Shown here in pieces: positions 10,502 through 20,631 of a stretch of DNA of 64,000 nucleotides (the stretch's first letter is position 1; each line of letters starts with the position of its first letter). A model generated the notes under the pieces. The model did not search any database. It was not told the DNA's origin and saw only the letters and a program-made list of their open reading frames with translations. A program made the position numbers and the translations under genes. This DNA comes from Lucinisca nassula (lineage: Eukaryota > Mollusca > Bivalvia > Lucinida > Lucinidae), in NCBI GenBank assembly GCA_963580285.1, contig OY757011.1, positions 100,718,316-100,782,315 of the forward strand. Reading direction: 5' to 3'.

Positions 10502-11156
10502 AATGATTTTATGCCCAAACTAGAGCTGCCGCCTAACGGGCGCCAATTATACCCCCGCTACCGACAAATTTTTACAAGTATTTGACCTTGAGGAAGGTCA
10601 ACGTAAAGGTCAAGGTCAGGTTTGTGTATATCAATCTTAAGTACTAGTGGCAAGGTGTGTGGTGTGTGAATATTAAAGAAATCGGTCAAAGAATAAGGAA
10701 GTTATGAGCAATGTTAAAGTTTTTTGTAACGGACCGACGACAGACAAATTTTTACAAGTATTTGACCTTGAGGAAGGTCAACGTAAAGGTCAAGGTCAGG
10801 TTTGTGTATATCAATCTTAAGTACTAGTGGCAAGGTGTGTGGTGTGTGAATATTAAAGAAATCAGTCAAAGAATAAGGAAGTTATGAGCAATGTTAAAGT
10901 TTTTTGTAACGGACCGACGACAGACAATTTTTTACAAGTATTTGACCTTGAGGAAGGTCAACGTAAAGGTCAAGGTCAGGTTTGTGTATATCAATCTTAA
11001 GTACTAGTGGCAAGGTGTGTGGTGTGTGAATATTAAAGAAATCGGTCAAAGAATAAGGAAGTTATGAGCAATGTTAAAGTTTTTTGTAACGGACCGACGA
11101 CGACAAGCTGACTCCTATATACCCCCTTCAAACTTCGTTTGCGGGGGTATAATTAG
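10502..11156. mobile_element. pearl/Helentron-like element, three 180-bp core units
   Basis: The ends AATTATACCCCCGC (about 10546) and GCGGGGGTATAATT (about 11142) are inverted copies. The right end also forms a hairpin (TACCCCCTTCAAAC, GTTTGCGGGGGTA). Between them lie three almost identical units with a 180-bp period (starting near 10561, 10741 and 10921), differing at only a few bases. Each unit contains TGACCTTGAGGAAGGTCA and AAGGTCAAGGTCAGG, i.e. clustered AGGTCA half-sites. Confidence 0.85.
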
Positions 11157-11510
11157 ATCTAAGTAAGGAGTTTCAATGGGCAAAGGAGGTAACTGGAAAA
11201 ATTAAAATTGGTATTTTGACAGAGTTATGAACCATATTCAATTTTACATACAGTACCACGTTGTAAGTTTGGTGTATTCCTGCTAAAATAAAACAAAAGT
11301 TTTCTCAAGGAAAAGAGTGTCTTCCCTTTATTTGAAATTTCACATGTGGAATGCCCTATTTAAGCACATTTTTCGGCATAAAATTGGCATTTGTTTACCG
11401 ATTTTCAAAATTTGTGTTACATATTTTAGAACTCACGGAATGCGGATAGCTGAAAAAAAAAGTTTTGTTGAATCCTATTTAGAGCGAAGAAATATGCGAA
11501 AATGTCGTTT
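11157..11510. other. no gene seen
   Basis: AT-rich sequence. The 65-residue frame at 11317-11514 shows no motif. Confidence 0.4.
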
Positions 11511-11695
11511 CTGAAAGATGGTGTAAGGAGAGTACAGCTATAGATAATAAGACGGCAACGACAGGAACTGATACAATCAGATTCCACATCTTGCTCAAAA
11601 CATCGAAGGGAAAGAAGCAAATACAGACAACTTCAAGAAACTGACCGAACAAGTGACATTCAGAGTCAGCAACTCTTTCCCAAGCAGGTGGCAAC
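11511..11695 (-). mobile_element. inverted fragment of Penelope-element long terminal region
   Basis: The reverse complement (TTTCCCTTCGATGTTTTG, then TGATTGTATCAGTTCCTG) matches the end of the pseudo-LTR at 42290-42360. It lies head to head with the + strand copy that follows, an arrangement common for Penelope-like insertions. Confidence 0.6.
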
Positions 11696-12090
11696 TCATT
11701 TGTCCAGACTTAAGAGTCTAACGGTTGGTTTTCTTTTGCTCATTGCTCAAGCATTTCAGTGGTTTCTTTCTCTGCGGTTCTTTAATTATTTGGCCACGTA
11801 AAATCGATTAAAGCCCCCCCCCCCACCCCCCCCCGCCCCGTGGAATTCGTTTCGCTGACAGTTCCAAGGCGGTTCTTCTGTCGCAGTTTATTTTTGTTAT
11901 GGTTTGTCTTTGTGTGTTTGTGTCGCTTATATTATTTTATTTTGGATAGCCTATTGGGCATTTTGTGGGAAAGTAACTGTCATTTTGGCTTTCCGCTATT
12001 GATGTTTCCATTAGGGTATGTTTTTCTTTCCCTTTGGTGTCTCCGATGGGAGCTATGCGTTAATTGTATCGATTCCTGATCATTGCCTCC
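11696..12090 (+). mobile_element. Penelope-like pseudo-LTR copy
   Basis: Shares with 41880-42380 the blocks CTAACGGTTGGTTTTCTTTTGC, GCCACGTAAAATCGATTAAA, GTGGGAAAGTAACTGTC and TTGATGTTTCCATTAGGGT, in order. Internally deleted, with a C-rich run at 11815-11835. Confidence 0.75.
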
Positions 12091-12480
12091 ACTTCTATTA
12101 ACTAGCTTGAATAACATTGATAACATACATAATTGGCAAATTAAATAAAACACCGAAACAACAAACATAAAACAGTCAGGAACCACAACAAAAGTACCGA
12201 CTTGGAATGGTCAGTGACAAATCACTGGTGGGCTTAAATGCATTTTCCAGGCACCAAATCCTCACCCTTCTCTTTCATTGGCCATTATTCAAATTCTTGA
12301 CATCAATAACTCGAATTAGTGATGTCCATTAATAATAAAAAGGCTATCTCTTATTTTCGTAAATTGGGCTGGATAATTCTAATCCATGTATTCAATGATT
12401 GTGTAAAAAATAAATGTATTATTGGATTTTTTCATAATCCCAATTCATGATAAGAACCCCGAATAAAAAACCTCCAATGG
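12091..12480. other. no gene seen
   Basis: AT-rich, non-repetitive as far as I can see. Confidence 0.4.
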
Positions 12481-12700
12481 ACCCATCCATCCTAAATACC
12501 CACCTATACACCCATCCATCCAACATCCATCCATCCATTGATCCGTTGAAAATTGGGAGGGGGCGAAGCAACTAGGTGGGCGAAACGACTAAAGGGGCGA
12601 AAAGACCAGGCTTTGGTGGCGAAACATCTAGGGGTGCAAAATGGGAACGAAACGAATAGGGATAAAAGATTGGGGCATGGGGAACGTCTTGCGGGCATAT
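12481..12700. repeat. CATC-rich microsatellite and GGGGCGAAA-type repeat
   Basis: (CATC)n-like units at 12482-12540 are followed by imperfect repeats of GGGCGAAACGACTA at 12555-12640. Confidence 0.7.
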
Positions 12701-12839
12701 TATCTTGTTACCCCACTAGTCAGCGGTAAAGAAACCAGTTGAATAAACCACAGAAAGACATCGAATCAGGCCCCAGTCATCTGATGAATGCTTCATCTTC
12801 ATTTTAGGGCACTATCTCCATGTCGAGTGAACTAGATCC

Positions 12840-13122
12840 TTGTCAAGAAGACTATCTCGGACAATAATTTCGTCATAAGGTCGCAAGTTACGTAATCACG
12901 GCCAAAATGTTTGGCTTATTTCAAACTTTCCATGTTTCATTTCACTAGGGATGTTGCTTCTGGTGGTGTGAAGGGCGTTCTTGTCGAGAAGACTATCTCG
13001 GACAGTAATTTCGTCATAAGGTCGCAAGTTACGTAATCACGGCCAAAATTTTTGGCTTATTTCAAACTTTCCATGTTTCATTTCACTAGGGATGTTGCTT
13101 CTGGTGGTGTGAAGGGCGTTCT
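12840..13122. repeat. tandem duplication, two 141-bp units
   Basis: The stretch from GAAGACTATCTCGGACA through GGTGTGAAGGGCGTTCTT occurs twice in a row with only a few differences. Confidence 0.9.
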
Positions 13123-13599
13123 TTTAATTGAAAATGAAAGACCGCCGGCCAAAATCTCCGTGTTGACATAATTTGACCATTTTTCAGGTCCGTGATATAA
13201 TGTTTCCTTTCATACATACTCCAGCGCTGCAAATTTCCATGGCAAATTCTAGCGGGGTACAAAGTTATACCATTTCTATGTAGCACTGCTTTGTCGGATT
13301 TTCTTATACATACATGTAGCTTACAAAGAAACTCTTCGAGACTCACCTTTGTTTACAAGTTTTCTGGTGATAGAGCTACCTCGGGAAATCCCGGATGTGT
13401 CGAGGGAACAAATTTACATTGACTCATTTTCGAGCTAGTTCCCCTGATCACCACCCGTGCACAGTCTACTTATAAAGCTTGCTATTGTCCGTGTGGCTAT
13501 CACTGACCATCTGACTGCCGCCGACCCTGAACAAAATCTAGTTCATAACGTCGATAGTCGCCTCCCTAAGACGTCAGAGCGCTGCGTAAAAAGTAAATT
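13123..13599. other. no gene seen
   Basis: A minus-strand frame of 86 codons (13086-13346) has no recognisable domain and overlaps the duplication. Confidence 0.4.
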
Positions 13600-14040
13600 C
13601 TGGACTGTGCTCGTGCACTAGGGCATTGGAGAACAGTGCCTAATCAGACACCACATAACTGTCTGATCAGGCCCCGAGGTTATAAAACTTTTTTCATGCT
13701 CAACTCAGCTGAGCATGAAATTTGTAATAGTCATAACTATTAAAATACAAACAAATCGGGCAATTTTCCTGCTCAGACCAGCACAGAATGTCATTTATCA
13801 TACTCATGAATTTTAAAATGCCAACATCTGTTGGCATTTTAAAATTTATGAGCAGGATAAATTTCATGCTCAAGTGAGTAGAGCATGAAAAAAGTTTTAT
13901 AACCTTGGGGCCAGGGCTACTGTGCTTGCTTAAAATACTGGAATTTAAGGTTCAACGAAGAGTTCGATTCTCAGTTCAGGACTATTTTCCCAACCTTCAC
14001 TCAGAGACAATCGACCCACCAGCACTCTCAGCACTTTTTT
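13600..14040 (+). repeat. dispersed repeat split by a palindromic MITE
   Basis: Second copy of the repeat at 1545-1765, interrupted after CTGTCTGATCAGG by the MITE at 13671-13914 and resuming with CTACTGTGCTTGCTTAAAAT. Confidence 0.7.
13671..13914. mobile_element. palindromic MITE (GGCCCCGAGGTTATAAAAC ends)
   Basis: The ends GGCCCCGAGGTTATAAAACT and AGTTTTATAACCTTGGGGCC are inverted. Inner inverted repeats include TTTTCATGCTCAACTCAGC with its partner, and TTTTAAAATGCCAACA with TGTTGGCATTTTAAAA. A second copy lies at 50979-51232. Confidence 0.88.
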
Positions 14041-14230
14041 AATAAAACTGTTTCAAAGTCCAGTATTTGGATATCATCGACCGCATATTTCTGTTTTTCG
14101 CGCATTTATCCACACCCTACGAAAGACTACAGCTTTTTTTTTTTTTAATTGACGAGATAATTTATCCAAATCATTTCTAAAACAACCCAGAGAGAACGGA
14201 AAAGGTCAACTTACAATGATACTTATAATT

Positions 14231-14776
14231 AACCCGTTTTGTACCAAATGGAATCCGGCCCCCGCCCATCGGGGCTTGAAGAAATAGATGGGCTGCATGA
14301 TGCTTCCACGCAGAGCTGAAACCGACCAGCACCATGAGTACTAGTAAAATGCTTAGAGGATCTAAGCCTGCCCAGGCAAAGCGGTGCGAGTGTCGGCCCA
14401 TCCATTCTTATAAACCCTATTGGTTTCATTGGGTGGCAGGGCTTGGCATGTCATTTCATCTCAATGTCGGGTAAAAGTCCCGAAAAATTGGAAGCATCGT
14501 CTCAAAAATGACCTTTACAGTGTTGATGGGGACGTTAAACCTCAAATCAAACAAACAAACAAAACCAAATGGAATCTTCCGCGTTATATATAGCAGGAGT
14601 CCATTTCAAAATTTGGGGGTGTCAGGTTATTTTTTCATCAAAACTATTTGGAAAATGACTTAACTTTTAGCAAACAGTGGAGGCCCTGATCAGACGCCGC
14701 GTTCTGCGGCGTCTGATCTGGGCCTGCACTATTTACCAAGGTACCCCTTTAGGGGTTTCTGGTACTGAACGGGTTA
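14231..14776. mobile_element. MITE with TTAACCCGTTTTGTACC ends, split by SINE-C
   Basis: The ends TTAACCCGTTTTGTACCAAA and TTTCTGGTACTGAACGGGTTAA are imperfect inverted repeats. It contains the hairpin CCTGATCAGACGCCGCG / CGGCGTCTGATCTGGGCC (14685-14730). An uninterrupted copy is at 19921-20150. Confidence 0.85.
14256..14563 (+). mobile_element. SINE-C, complete copy with 13-bp target duplication
   Basis: Starts CGGCCCCCGCCCATCGGGGC and ends GGGGACGTTAAACCTCAAAT plus a CAAA-type tail. ACCAAATGGAATC is duplicated at 14243-14255 and 14564-14576. This is the most frequent SINE in the window. I see no convincing tRNA head, so its promoter class is open. Confidence 0.92.
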
Positions 14777-15050
14777 AATTAGTTGTTAAAGTTTATGTTA
14801 GGCTATCAGTACTACATAAATATTATAAACTAATTACGTAATAAATTGTATATAATGGTAGAATGGTAAAAAGGATTGCAAGGACAACCAATAACTTAAA
14901 ATCTTCATGAAGGTAAGGAAATACATATTACATGTATATCAACCAACTTGCGAAAAAAAAGTCAATATCATATCGGTAACCATGAAAGACCTCGACGAGC
15001 CTACGCATATGTGCAGTCTCGCCAGAGCCTTTGCAGCTCGCAGATATATA
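14777..15050. other. no gene seen
   Basis: A short frame at 14907-15140 has a peptide-like stretch (DLDEPTHMCSLARAFAAR) but no splice or domain support. Confidence 0.35.
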
Positions 15051-15054
15051 TACA

Positions 15055-15485
15055 GAAAAGTACGGTTTACGGGGTATTCGATATTTTCCCTCATATTTGC
15101 TCAAAAATATAGATTATGGGTACTCGTTAGAACCGCCTGATTGAGGCGGTTCTGACGAGCACCAACCATCTATATTTGGACTAGATATAAGAAAAAAATT
15201 GAACATCATCACCAAAACATGTCTTTATAATTTTGACCCTTGAAACCCCACTTTTATATAGTAAAACTGGGGTTTACAGGAGTAAACCTTATTTTTGTTA
15301 TTTCTGCTCTAAAATATAGATTGTGAGTACTCGTAAGAACCGCCTCGATGAGGCGGTTCTAACGAGTGCCCACAATCTATATTTTGACAAGAAATAAGAA
15401 AAATATCACAATTTTTCATCTTAAAATTTTCATTTTTGGCGATAAAGGTTACAATGTATTTGTTATAGGCGTGTTTTCGTAATGT
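15055..15485. mobile_element. MITE family A, one partial and one full copy
   Basis: Partial copy with hairpin at 15112-15172 (GGTACTCGTTAGAACCGCC, GGCGGTTCTGACGAGCACC). The full copy runs about 15208-15485, with hairpin at 15312-15378 and right end ATAGGCGTGTTTTCGTAATG. Confidence 0.8.
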
Positions 15486-15659
15486 TTTCACCTGAAAAAT
15501 GCTACTTCTAGAGATTTCAAAGACGCCATTACAGCGCACGGATGTGAGAAGGGACCTTGTGCGATCATCCGTGGACTACGCACGCGCATTTGAAAAAACA
15601 GTATTAAATCCTCAAGTGTCCGCTTTATTCATGAAATTATTTGTGTACTTATTTATTTC

Positions 15660-15940
15660 CATCACGCAAACACGCCTGTATAAATTTGACCCCCTTAAAC
15701 CCCACTTCTATATAGAAAAACTGGCGTTTACAGGGTGTACATTATTTTTCTTCTTTCTGCTCAAAAACATGGACTGTTGGTGCTCGTAAGAGTTGCCCCG
15801 GCAAGGCGGTCCCAACGAGTACCCACAATCTATGCTTTTAACAGAAATAAGAAAAAAATGATTTCATTTGAAAAAAAAAATATTTGGTGGTATAAGTTTT
15901 ACCCATGTATTTGAATAGACGTGTTTTCGTAATGATTCAG
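15660..15940. mobile_element. MITE family A
   Basis: Left end CATCACGCAAACACGCCTGT, right end ATAGACGTGTTTTCGTAATG. The hairpin at 15774-15835 carries more mismatches than the other copies. Confidence 0.82.
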
Positions 15941-16060
15941 CCCATGGGAAACATTATGTTTCTTTTTATTTCTGTCCCAAGTCATAGGTTGTGTGTACTC
16001 ATTAGAACCACCTCTATGAGGCGGTTCTAGGGCTCAACTGCAACCCGAGTTTGGAGTATA
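15941..16060. mobile_element. MITE family B piece with decayed hairpin
   Basis: AAGTCATAGGTTGTGTGTAC, then CATTAGAACCACC and GGCGGTTCTAGGG. The right arm is broken and joins the Penelope-like fragment that follows. Confidence 0.6.
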
Positions 16061-16930
16061 AATCATGAAAGAACCTTGTTGCAGAACAGATTTAACTCCA
16101 ACATTGAATTTTGAAATTAAATCGGAATGACGTCTATAAAATTTTGAAAAGGCTTTGCGTAGTTTACGATACCGATAACCCCGATTAAGAAGTTTAGCAG
16201 TTTACAATTTATTACGAGTGTTGACTAGACACTCTGGCAAATCGAATTAATTGCGAAATATAAACACCATAGGATGCCGCCCGAGGAACATCACCATCCA
16301 AGAAAGGAAATTTTACAATCTCAAAATCAAAATCATCGCGTTTATCATAAATTTTGCAAGAAACAAACCCATCTACAATAGATAGTTGTAAATTCAAAAA
16401 ACAGGGCTTCGTTATCAGCAGAATTTGCTTTATTTAACTGAAGTGCTGTGCGGGGAGGGAGTAAATTTGACTGATCAAACCATCGAAACAGGTATTGTCA
16501 ATATTTAATAAATCATCCAAATATCTAGAAGTCGAGCTGAATGATTCATTGATTTCAGATTGGTTTTCAACGGAAAGGACATCATGGAGTCTCTTTCATA
16601 ACAAAACAAGAACAGATAAGCCACAAGGGGTGCGCAATTTGTACCCATCGGAATACCCACAACTTGTCTAAATAACTGAGTACCAAATCTTATGTAAATA
16701 TTGTCAAGTAGAAAGGTGAGAGCTTCACACACTTTCTAACATGACCATATAAGTATAATTCTTATGCTCTTCAGAAGTGAAAAAGCATTACTTACATTAC
16801 AGGCAAGATAGAGTGAGTCTTCACTATGAAATGTCCATTCAGTTCAATAATTTAGTTTTTCTTTAATACGAATGTGAGGAAGTGTAGTGTAAAGGGTGGA
16901 AAAATCGTAGTCTTGCCATGACTTTCCTTG
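16060..16930 (-). pseudogene. Penelope-like (Naiad-type) reverse transcriptase fragment
   Basis: On the minus strand from about 16930 down come FSTLYTTLPH (motif A, the Asp before it in the adjoining codon), SEDSLYLACNV, CEALTFLLDNIYIRFGT, GIPMGTNCAPL (motif B), a decayed LDxWMIY in place of the YLDD box, LQLSIVDGFVSCKIYDK and YGVYISQLIRFARV. The residues match the intact copy at 40.7-41.5 kb almost throughout. Frameshifts and stops break it, and it stops near 16060 in MITE sequence. It sits beside + strand pieces of the same element, a complex inverted insertion. Confidence 0.88.
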
Positions 16931-17205
16931 CTTTGTGTTTTATACCCCTCCATCATCTCACCAGTTTCTTTTCCTTCTTTGACAGCTTGATGATATTTAG
17001 TGCACGTATTAAATTGATCTTTCTTTAGAAAGTAAAAATAAAAATTATATTCCTCGTTGAACAGCTTTCTGTCAGTAAAACTTGTGGCAGCTTCTTCAAA
17101 GTTTAACTCGCATTTCTCTTTGTATATGTCATACATACGAGTTATGTTCAGCTCTGGGCCCAAAAGTGTCTTGTGGATGTTTTTCTTATAAAATGTATTT
17201 CTCAT
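16931..17205 (-). pseudogene. unidentified reading frame, possibly transposase-derived
   Basis: The minus-strand frame reads LNFEEAATSFTDRKLFNEEY, then KKDQFNTCTKY. A KKDxCxxC-Y motif occurs in some transposase-like zinc-binding regions, and here its first Cys is Phe. The link is from memory and weak. It is fused in frame to the reverse transcriptase fragment by chance or by rearrangement. Confidence 0.3.
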
Positions 17206-17331
17206 TTAGGAAATTAATCAATATGCTCATGTACTTTGTTTATCGAGATCTGCCCCTTTTGTTTGTGTGGTGTATGCTTTCCATGATTTTCTTCCTCGCG
17301 ATATTCGACTTCATTTTCATTGCATGACTGA

Positions 17332-18010
17332 TATAGGCTTGAGTTAGGAAGCCTTCATGCGGACTGAACAAATTATTTGTCTAAATCGCGACGGAAATAA
17401 AGGCGAGGATTGTGGCCACGTAAAATCGATTTAAGCCCTCCGATGGAATTCTTCCTCGGAAATTCTTATATACCTTTTAACCTACAGTTGTTATAATGTG
17501 GTTTCAGACTAACTGTTGGCCTGTCCTAACGGAGTCTAACTGTTGGTTTTCTTTTGCTCCAGCATTTCGGGGGTTTCTTGCTGTCGAGTCCTCACCGTTG
17601 TTTCATCTCTGTGGTTGATTGATTTCTGTGTTCTCGGAGCTGTTGCACTGATGAGTTAGGAAGCCTTCATCGGACTGAACAAATTATTTGTCTAAATCGC
17701 GACGGAAGTAAGGGTGAGGATTTCAGCTGCGTAAAATCTATTTAAGCACCCACCCCCACCCACCCTCACTGACCGTTCCAAGGCGGTTCTTTTGCAGAAG
17801 TTTATCTTTTGGTTATGGTTTGTCTTAGAGTGTGTTATCGCTTATATTGACCATCTTGTCGGAAAGTAACTGTCCTTTTGGCTTTCCGCTATTGATGTTT
17901 CCATTAGGGTCTAGTTATTTAATGTTTGTGTTTCTTTCCATTTGGTGTCACTGATAGGAGGTGTGGGTTAATTTTATCGATTCCTGATCATTGCCTTCAC
18001 TTCTATGTTT
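17332..18010 (+). mobile_element. two tandem Penelope-like pseudo-LTR copies
   Basis: GAGTTAGGAAGCCTTCATG and AAATTATTTGTCTAAATCGC occur at 17341-17400 and again at 17652-17700. The second copy also has CTAACTGTTGGTTTTCTTTT, GGAAAGTAACTGTCC and CCATTAGGGTCTAG. Tandem partial pseudo-LTRs are characteristic of Penelope-like insertions. Confidence 0.78.
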
Positions 18011-18139
18011 CATTTGTTTTTCGGCACAGATTGTCCTGTAGTGTTTTGATATTTTTCTACTCAGTCGCAATAGTTTTTCTTCCAATTTTCAGGTTTAGCT
18101 TTTCCCTTTCTAACAGTCTCTCTTTTTACAGGTGTAACA

Positions 18140-18360
18140 ACCCTATCAGCTTTCATTCAATGACTTCAGCACCCAATATCGTAAAATCATTCTTAGATAT
18201 AAAAACATAGGGCACAACATAAATGTTATACGACAGACTGCATGCATGGTAATTAACCCAATCACGATTGACAACTTCGCTTCCCTCTTTAATTGCACAC
18301 CGTTGGGTCAGGCCTCAGAGTCTATCCAGCGTAGAGGCTTACTGAGAATTAGTACAACAA
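18140..18360 (+). pseudogene. 3' end of a Naiad-like reading frame
   Basis: TGACTTCAGCACCCAAT through CAGACTGCATGCATGGTA and TTTAATTGCACACCG parallels 41630-41790. The SECIS-equivalent region has lost its ATGA core (GAGTCTATCCAGCG instead of GATTCTATGACGG), so this copy could not direct UGA recoding. Confidence 0.8.
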
Positions 18361-19225
18361 GAGCTGTCGCATGACAGCATAGCTCGCCTGTTTTGCGACT
18401 TCAAGATATAAGGTAAAATCTATGAACCATGAAATATAGGTCACACTCACCTTGATATATTTGAACTCAATAATCAGGTCACAGGGAACATATATTCCAG
18501 ATATTACATTTCAGAATCAAATTGTAAGGCAAAATCATTGAACCGTGAAATATAGGTCATACTGAACTAGATATATTTTGAGGTCAATAATGGGGTCACA
18601 TGCAACTAATAACCCAGGTATAAGATTTTTCCATCAAATAGTATTCAAGAAAATAGACAAAATCACCGGACCGTGAAATGTAGGTCACCATGACCTACAT
18701 ATATTTTGCGGTCAATTATTGAGTCACATGGAACTAATAATCCAGGTATGACATTTCTCCATCAAATAGTATTCGAGATAATAGGCAAAATCGCTGAACC
18801 ATGAAATATAGGTCACGGTGACCTAGATATATTTTGAGGTCAATAATGGGGTCACATGCAACTAATAACCCAGGTATAACATTTCTCCATCAAATAGTAT
18901 TCAAGATAATAGACAAAATCACCGGACCGTGAAATGTAGGTCACCATGACCTAGATATATTTTGTGGTCAATTATTGGGTCACATGGAACTAATAATCCA
19001 AGTATGACATTTCTCCATCAAATAGTATTCGAGATAATAGGCAAAATCGCTGAACCATGAAATATAGGTCACAGTGACCTAGATATATTCTGAGGTCAAT
19101 CGTGGAGTCACTGGGAACTAATATCCCAGGTATTACATTTCTCCAACAAATAGACTTCAAGATATAAGGCAAAATCACTGGACCATGAAATGTAGGTCAC
19201 CATGACCTTCACCCTTTCACACTTG
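18360..19225. repeat. tandem array, about 6 units of 127-131 bp, pearl-like
   Basis: It begins AGAGCTGTCGCATGACAGC (hairpin-like start), then repeats units carrying AGGTCACCATGACCTAGATA, GAGGTCAATAATGGGGTCAC and TTTCTCCATCAAATAGTATT. Each unit holds the palindrome AGGTCACnnTGACCT. Confidence 0.85.
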
Positions 19226-19301
19226 AACCAATGTCACTTGATTGGCTGCTGATGTATAACCAATTGTGTCTATAACTTGTAAGTATAATGGAAAGGTATA
19301 C

Positions 19302-19660
19302 AACAAATTACAAAGGTGTCCTGGATTTTGACCCCTAGCCCCACCCAATCCCCACTCCCAGGCTTGAACCTAGGGGTGTGTTGTCTTGGAATCTCAGAAG
19401 ACACTCCCAGGTATCCAAGTTGTAAATATGAATGCTTTGTGATGAGTGACTGTTGAGATATAAGCATTTCAAAAACTTTAACACAGAATTACAAAGGTGT
19501 TCTAGATTTTGACCCCTAGCCCCACCCGGGGCATGAACCCAGGGGTCTGTTCTATTTGAACATCAGAGGACCCTCCCAGGTACTTAAGTTCCAAATATGA
19601 GTGGTCTGTGATGAGTGACTGTTGAGATAAAAGCATTTGAAAAACTTTAACGCAGTGTGA
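19302..19660. repeat. tandem duplication, two units of about 180 bp
   Basis: ATTACAAAGGTGTYCTRGATTTTGACCCC, CTCCCAGGTA and GTGATGAGTGACTGTTGAGA occur twice in the same order. Confidence 0.85.
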
Positions 19661-19920
19661 CGGGAACGCAAACGCACACGCACACGCGCACGCAATCCGG
19701 GGTACAGGCGAGCTAAAAAGGGTTAAAATCACAACACAATTTGTTAGCCTAATGTGTGTTATTTTCAACATGTTTTTTTTTTTTTTTTTAGAAAAGAAAA
19801 AGGAAATTTGATATCTGTTAACAAAGGTTAGAAACTGTTGTTTCCAGCGGCAAGTTTTTAGATTGACTTTTATGCAGTTAAACTTTGAAACCACTAGTGC
19901 CAGCATATATGAATGACAGA

Positions 19921-20150
19921 TTAACCCTTTATGTACCAAATGGAATCTCCCTTCTTATATATAGTAGGAGTCCGTTTCAAAATTTAGGAGTGTCAGCTTG
20001 TGTTTTCATCAAAACTGATTTGGAAAATGGCTGAATTTTTAGCAAACAGTGGAAGCCCTGATCAGACGCCGCGTTCTGCGGCGTCTGATCTGGGCCTTCA
20101 CTGTTTGCCAGGGTACCCGTTTTGGGGTTTCTGGTACTAAATGGGTTAAG
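19921..20150. mobile_element. MITE with TTAACCC...TACCAAATGG ends, intact
   Basis: TTAACCCTTTATGTACCAAA at the left and TTTCTGGTACTAAATGGGTTAA at the right. The central hairpin CCTGATCAGACGCCGCG / CGCGGCGTCTGATCTGGG lies at 20058-20100. Same family as 14231-14776. Confidence 0.85.
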
Positions 20151-20630
20151 TGGTGTTGGCATTACAATTTCTCACAGAGATCCTATTTACTGGAAGCACA
20201 ATAAAAGGATATAAAGACAAAGTATGTTTTGCATATAAATAAAGCGGAAAACTACCATTTTGAAAAGAGCCAAAACATCATGTCTCTTGGTATTATGTTT
20301 TCAACTTAAATGTTGAAATGGATCTATCAGAAAGATCAAGCGCCAAATGTGTTTATCTATGCATGGTTGTTTATGGAACAAATCTTTAGGGATAATTAAA
20401 GATAATTCATTTGGGTTTTAATTAATAGGATAAAAATTATTAAGATAGATGCTTGAGAATAAGATATGTTAAAACGTTGACATGAAAAGAAAGCGAAAAA
20501 ATGTAAAAAAAAAAAACAAAAAAAAAACTAGAAATGGTGTTTGTAAAACACAATGCCCCCAACCTTTGCTTGTCCCTAGATGGCAAAATATTCAACAAAT
20601 ATTGTTAAAGACTCAAAAACACACAACAAG
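20151..20630. other. no gene seen
   Basis: AT-rich, with an A-rich run at 20505-20530. Confidence 0.4.
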
Positions 20631-20631
20631 A

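Noticed and set aside
11840..12079. 79-codon hydrophobic frame as a membrane protein
   Set aside because: It lies wholly in a Penelope-like pseudo-LTR, and its hydrophobicity comes from T-rich non-coding sequence.
14907..15140. Possible exon encoding DLDEPTHMCSLARAFAAR
   Set aside because: No donor/acceptor pair or domain. It borders MITE sequence.
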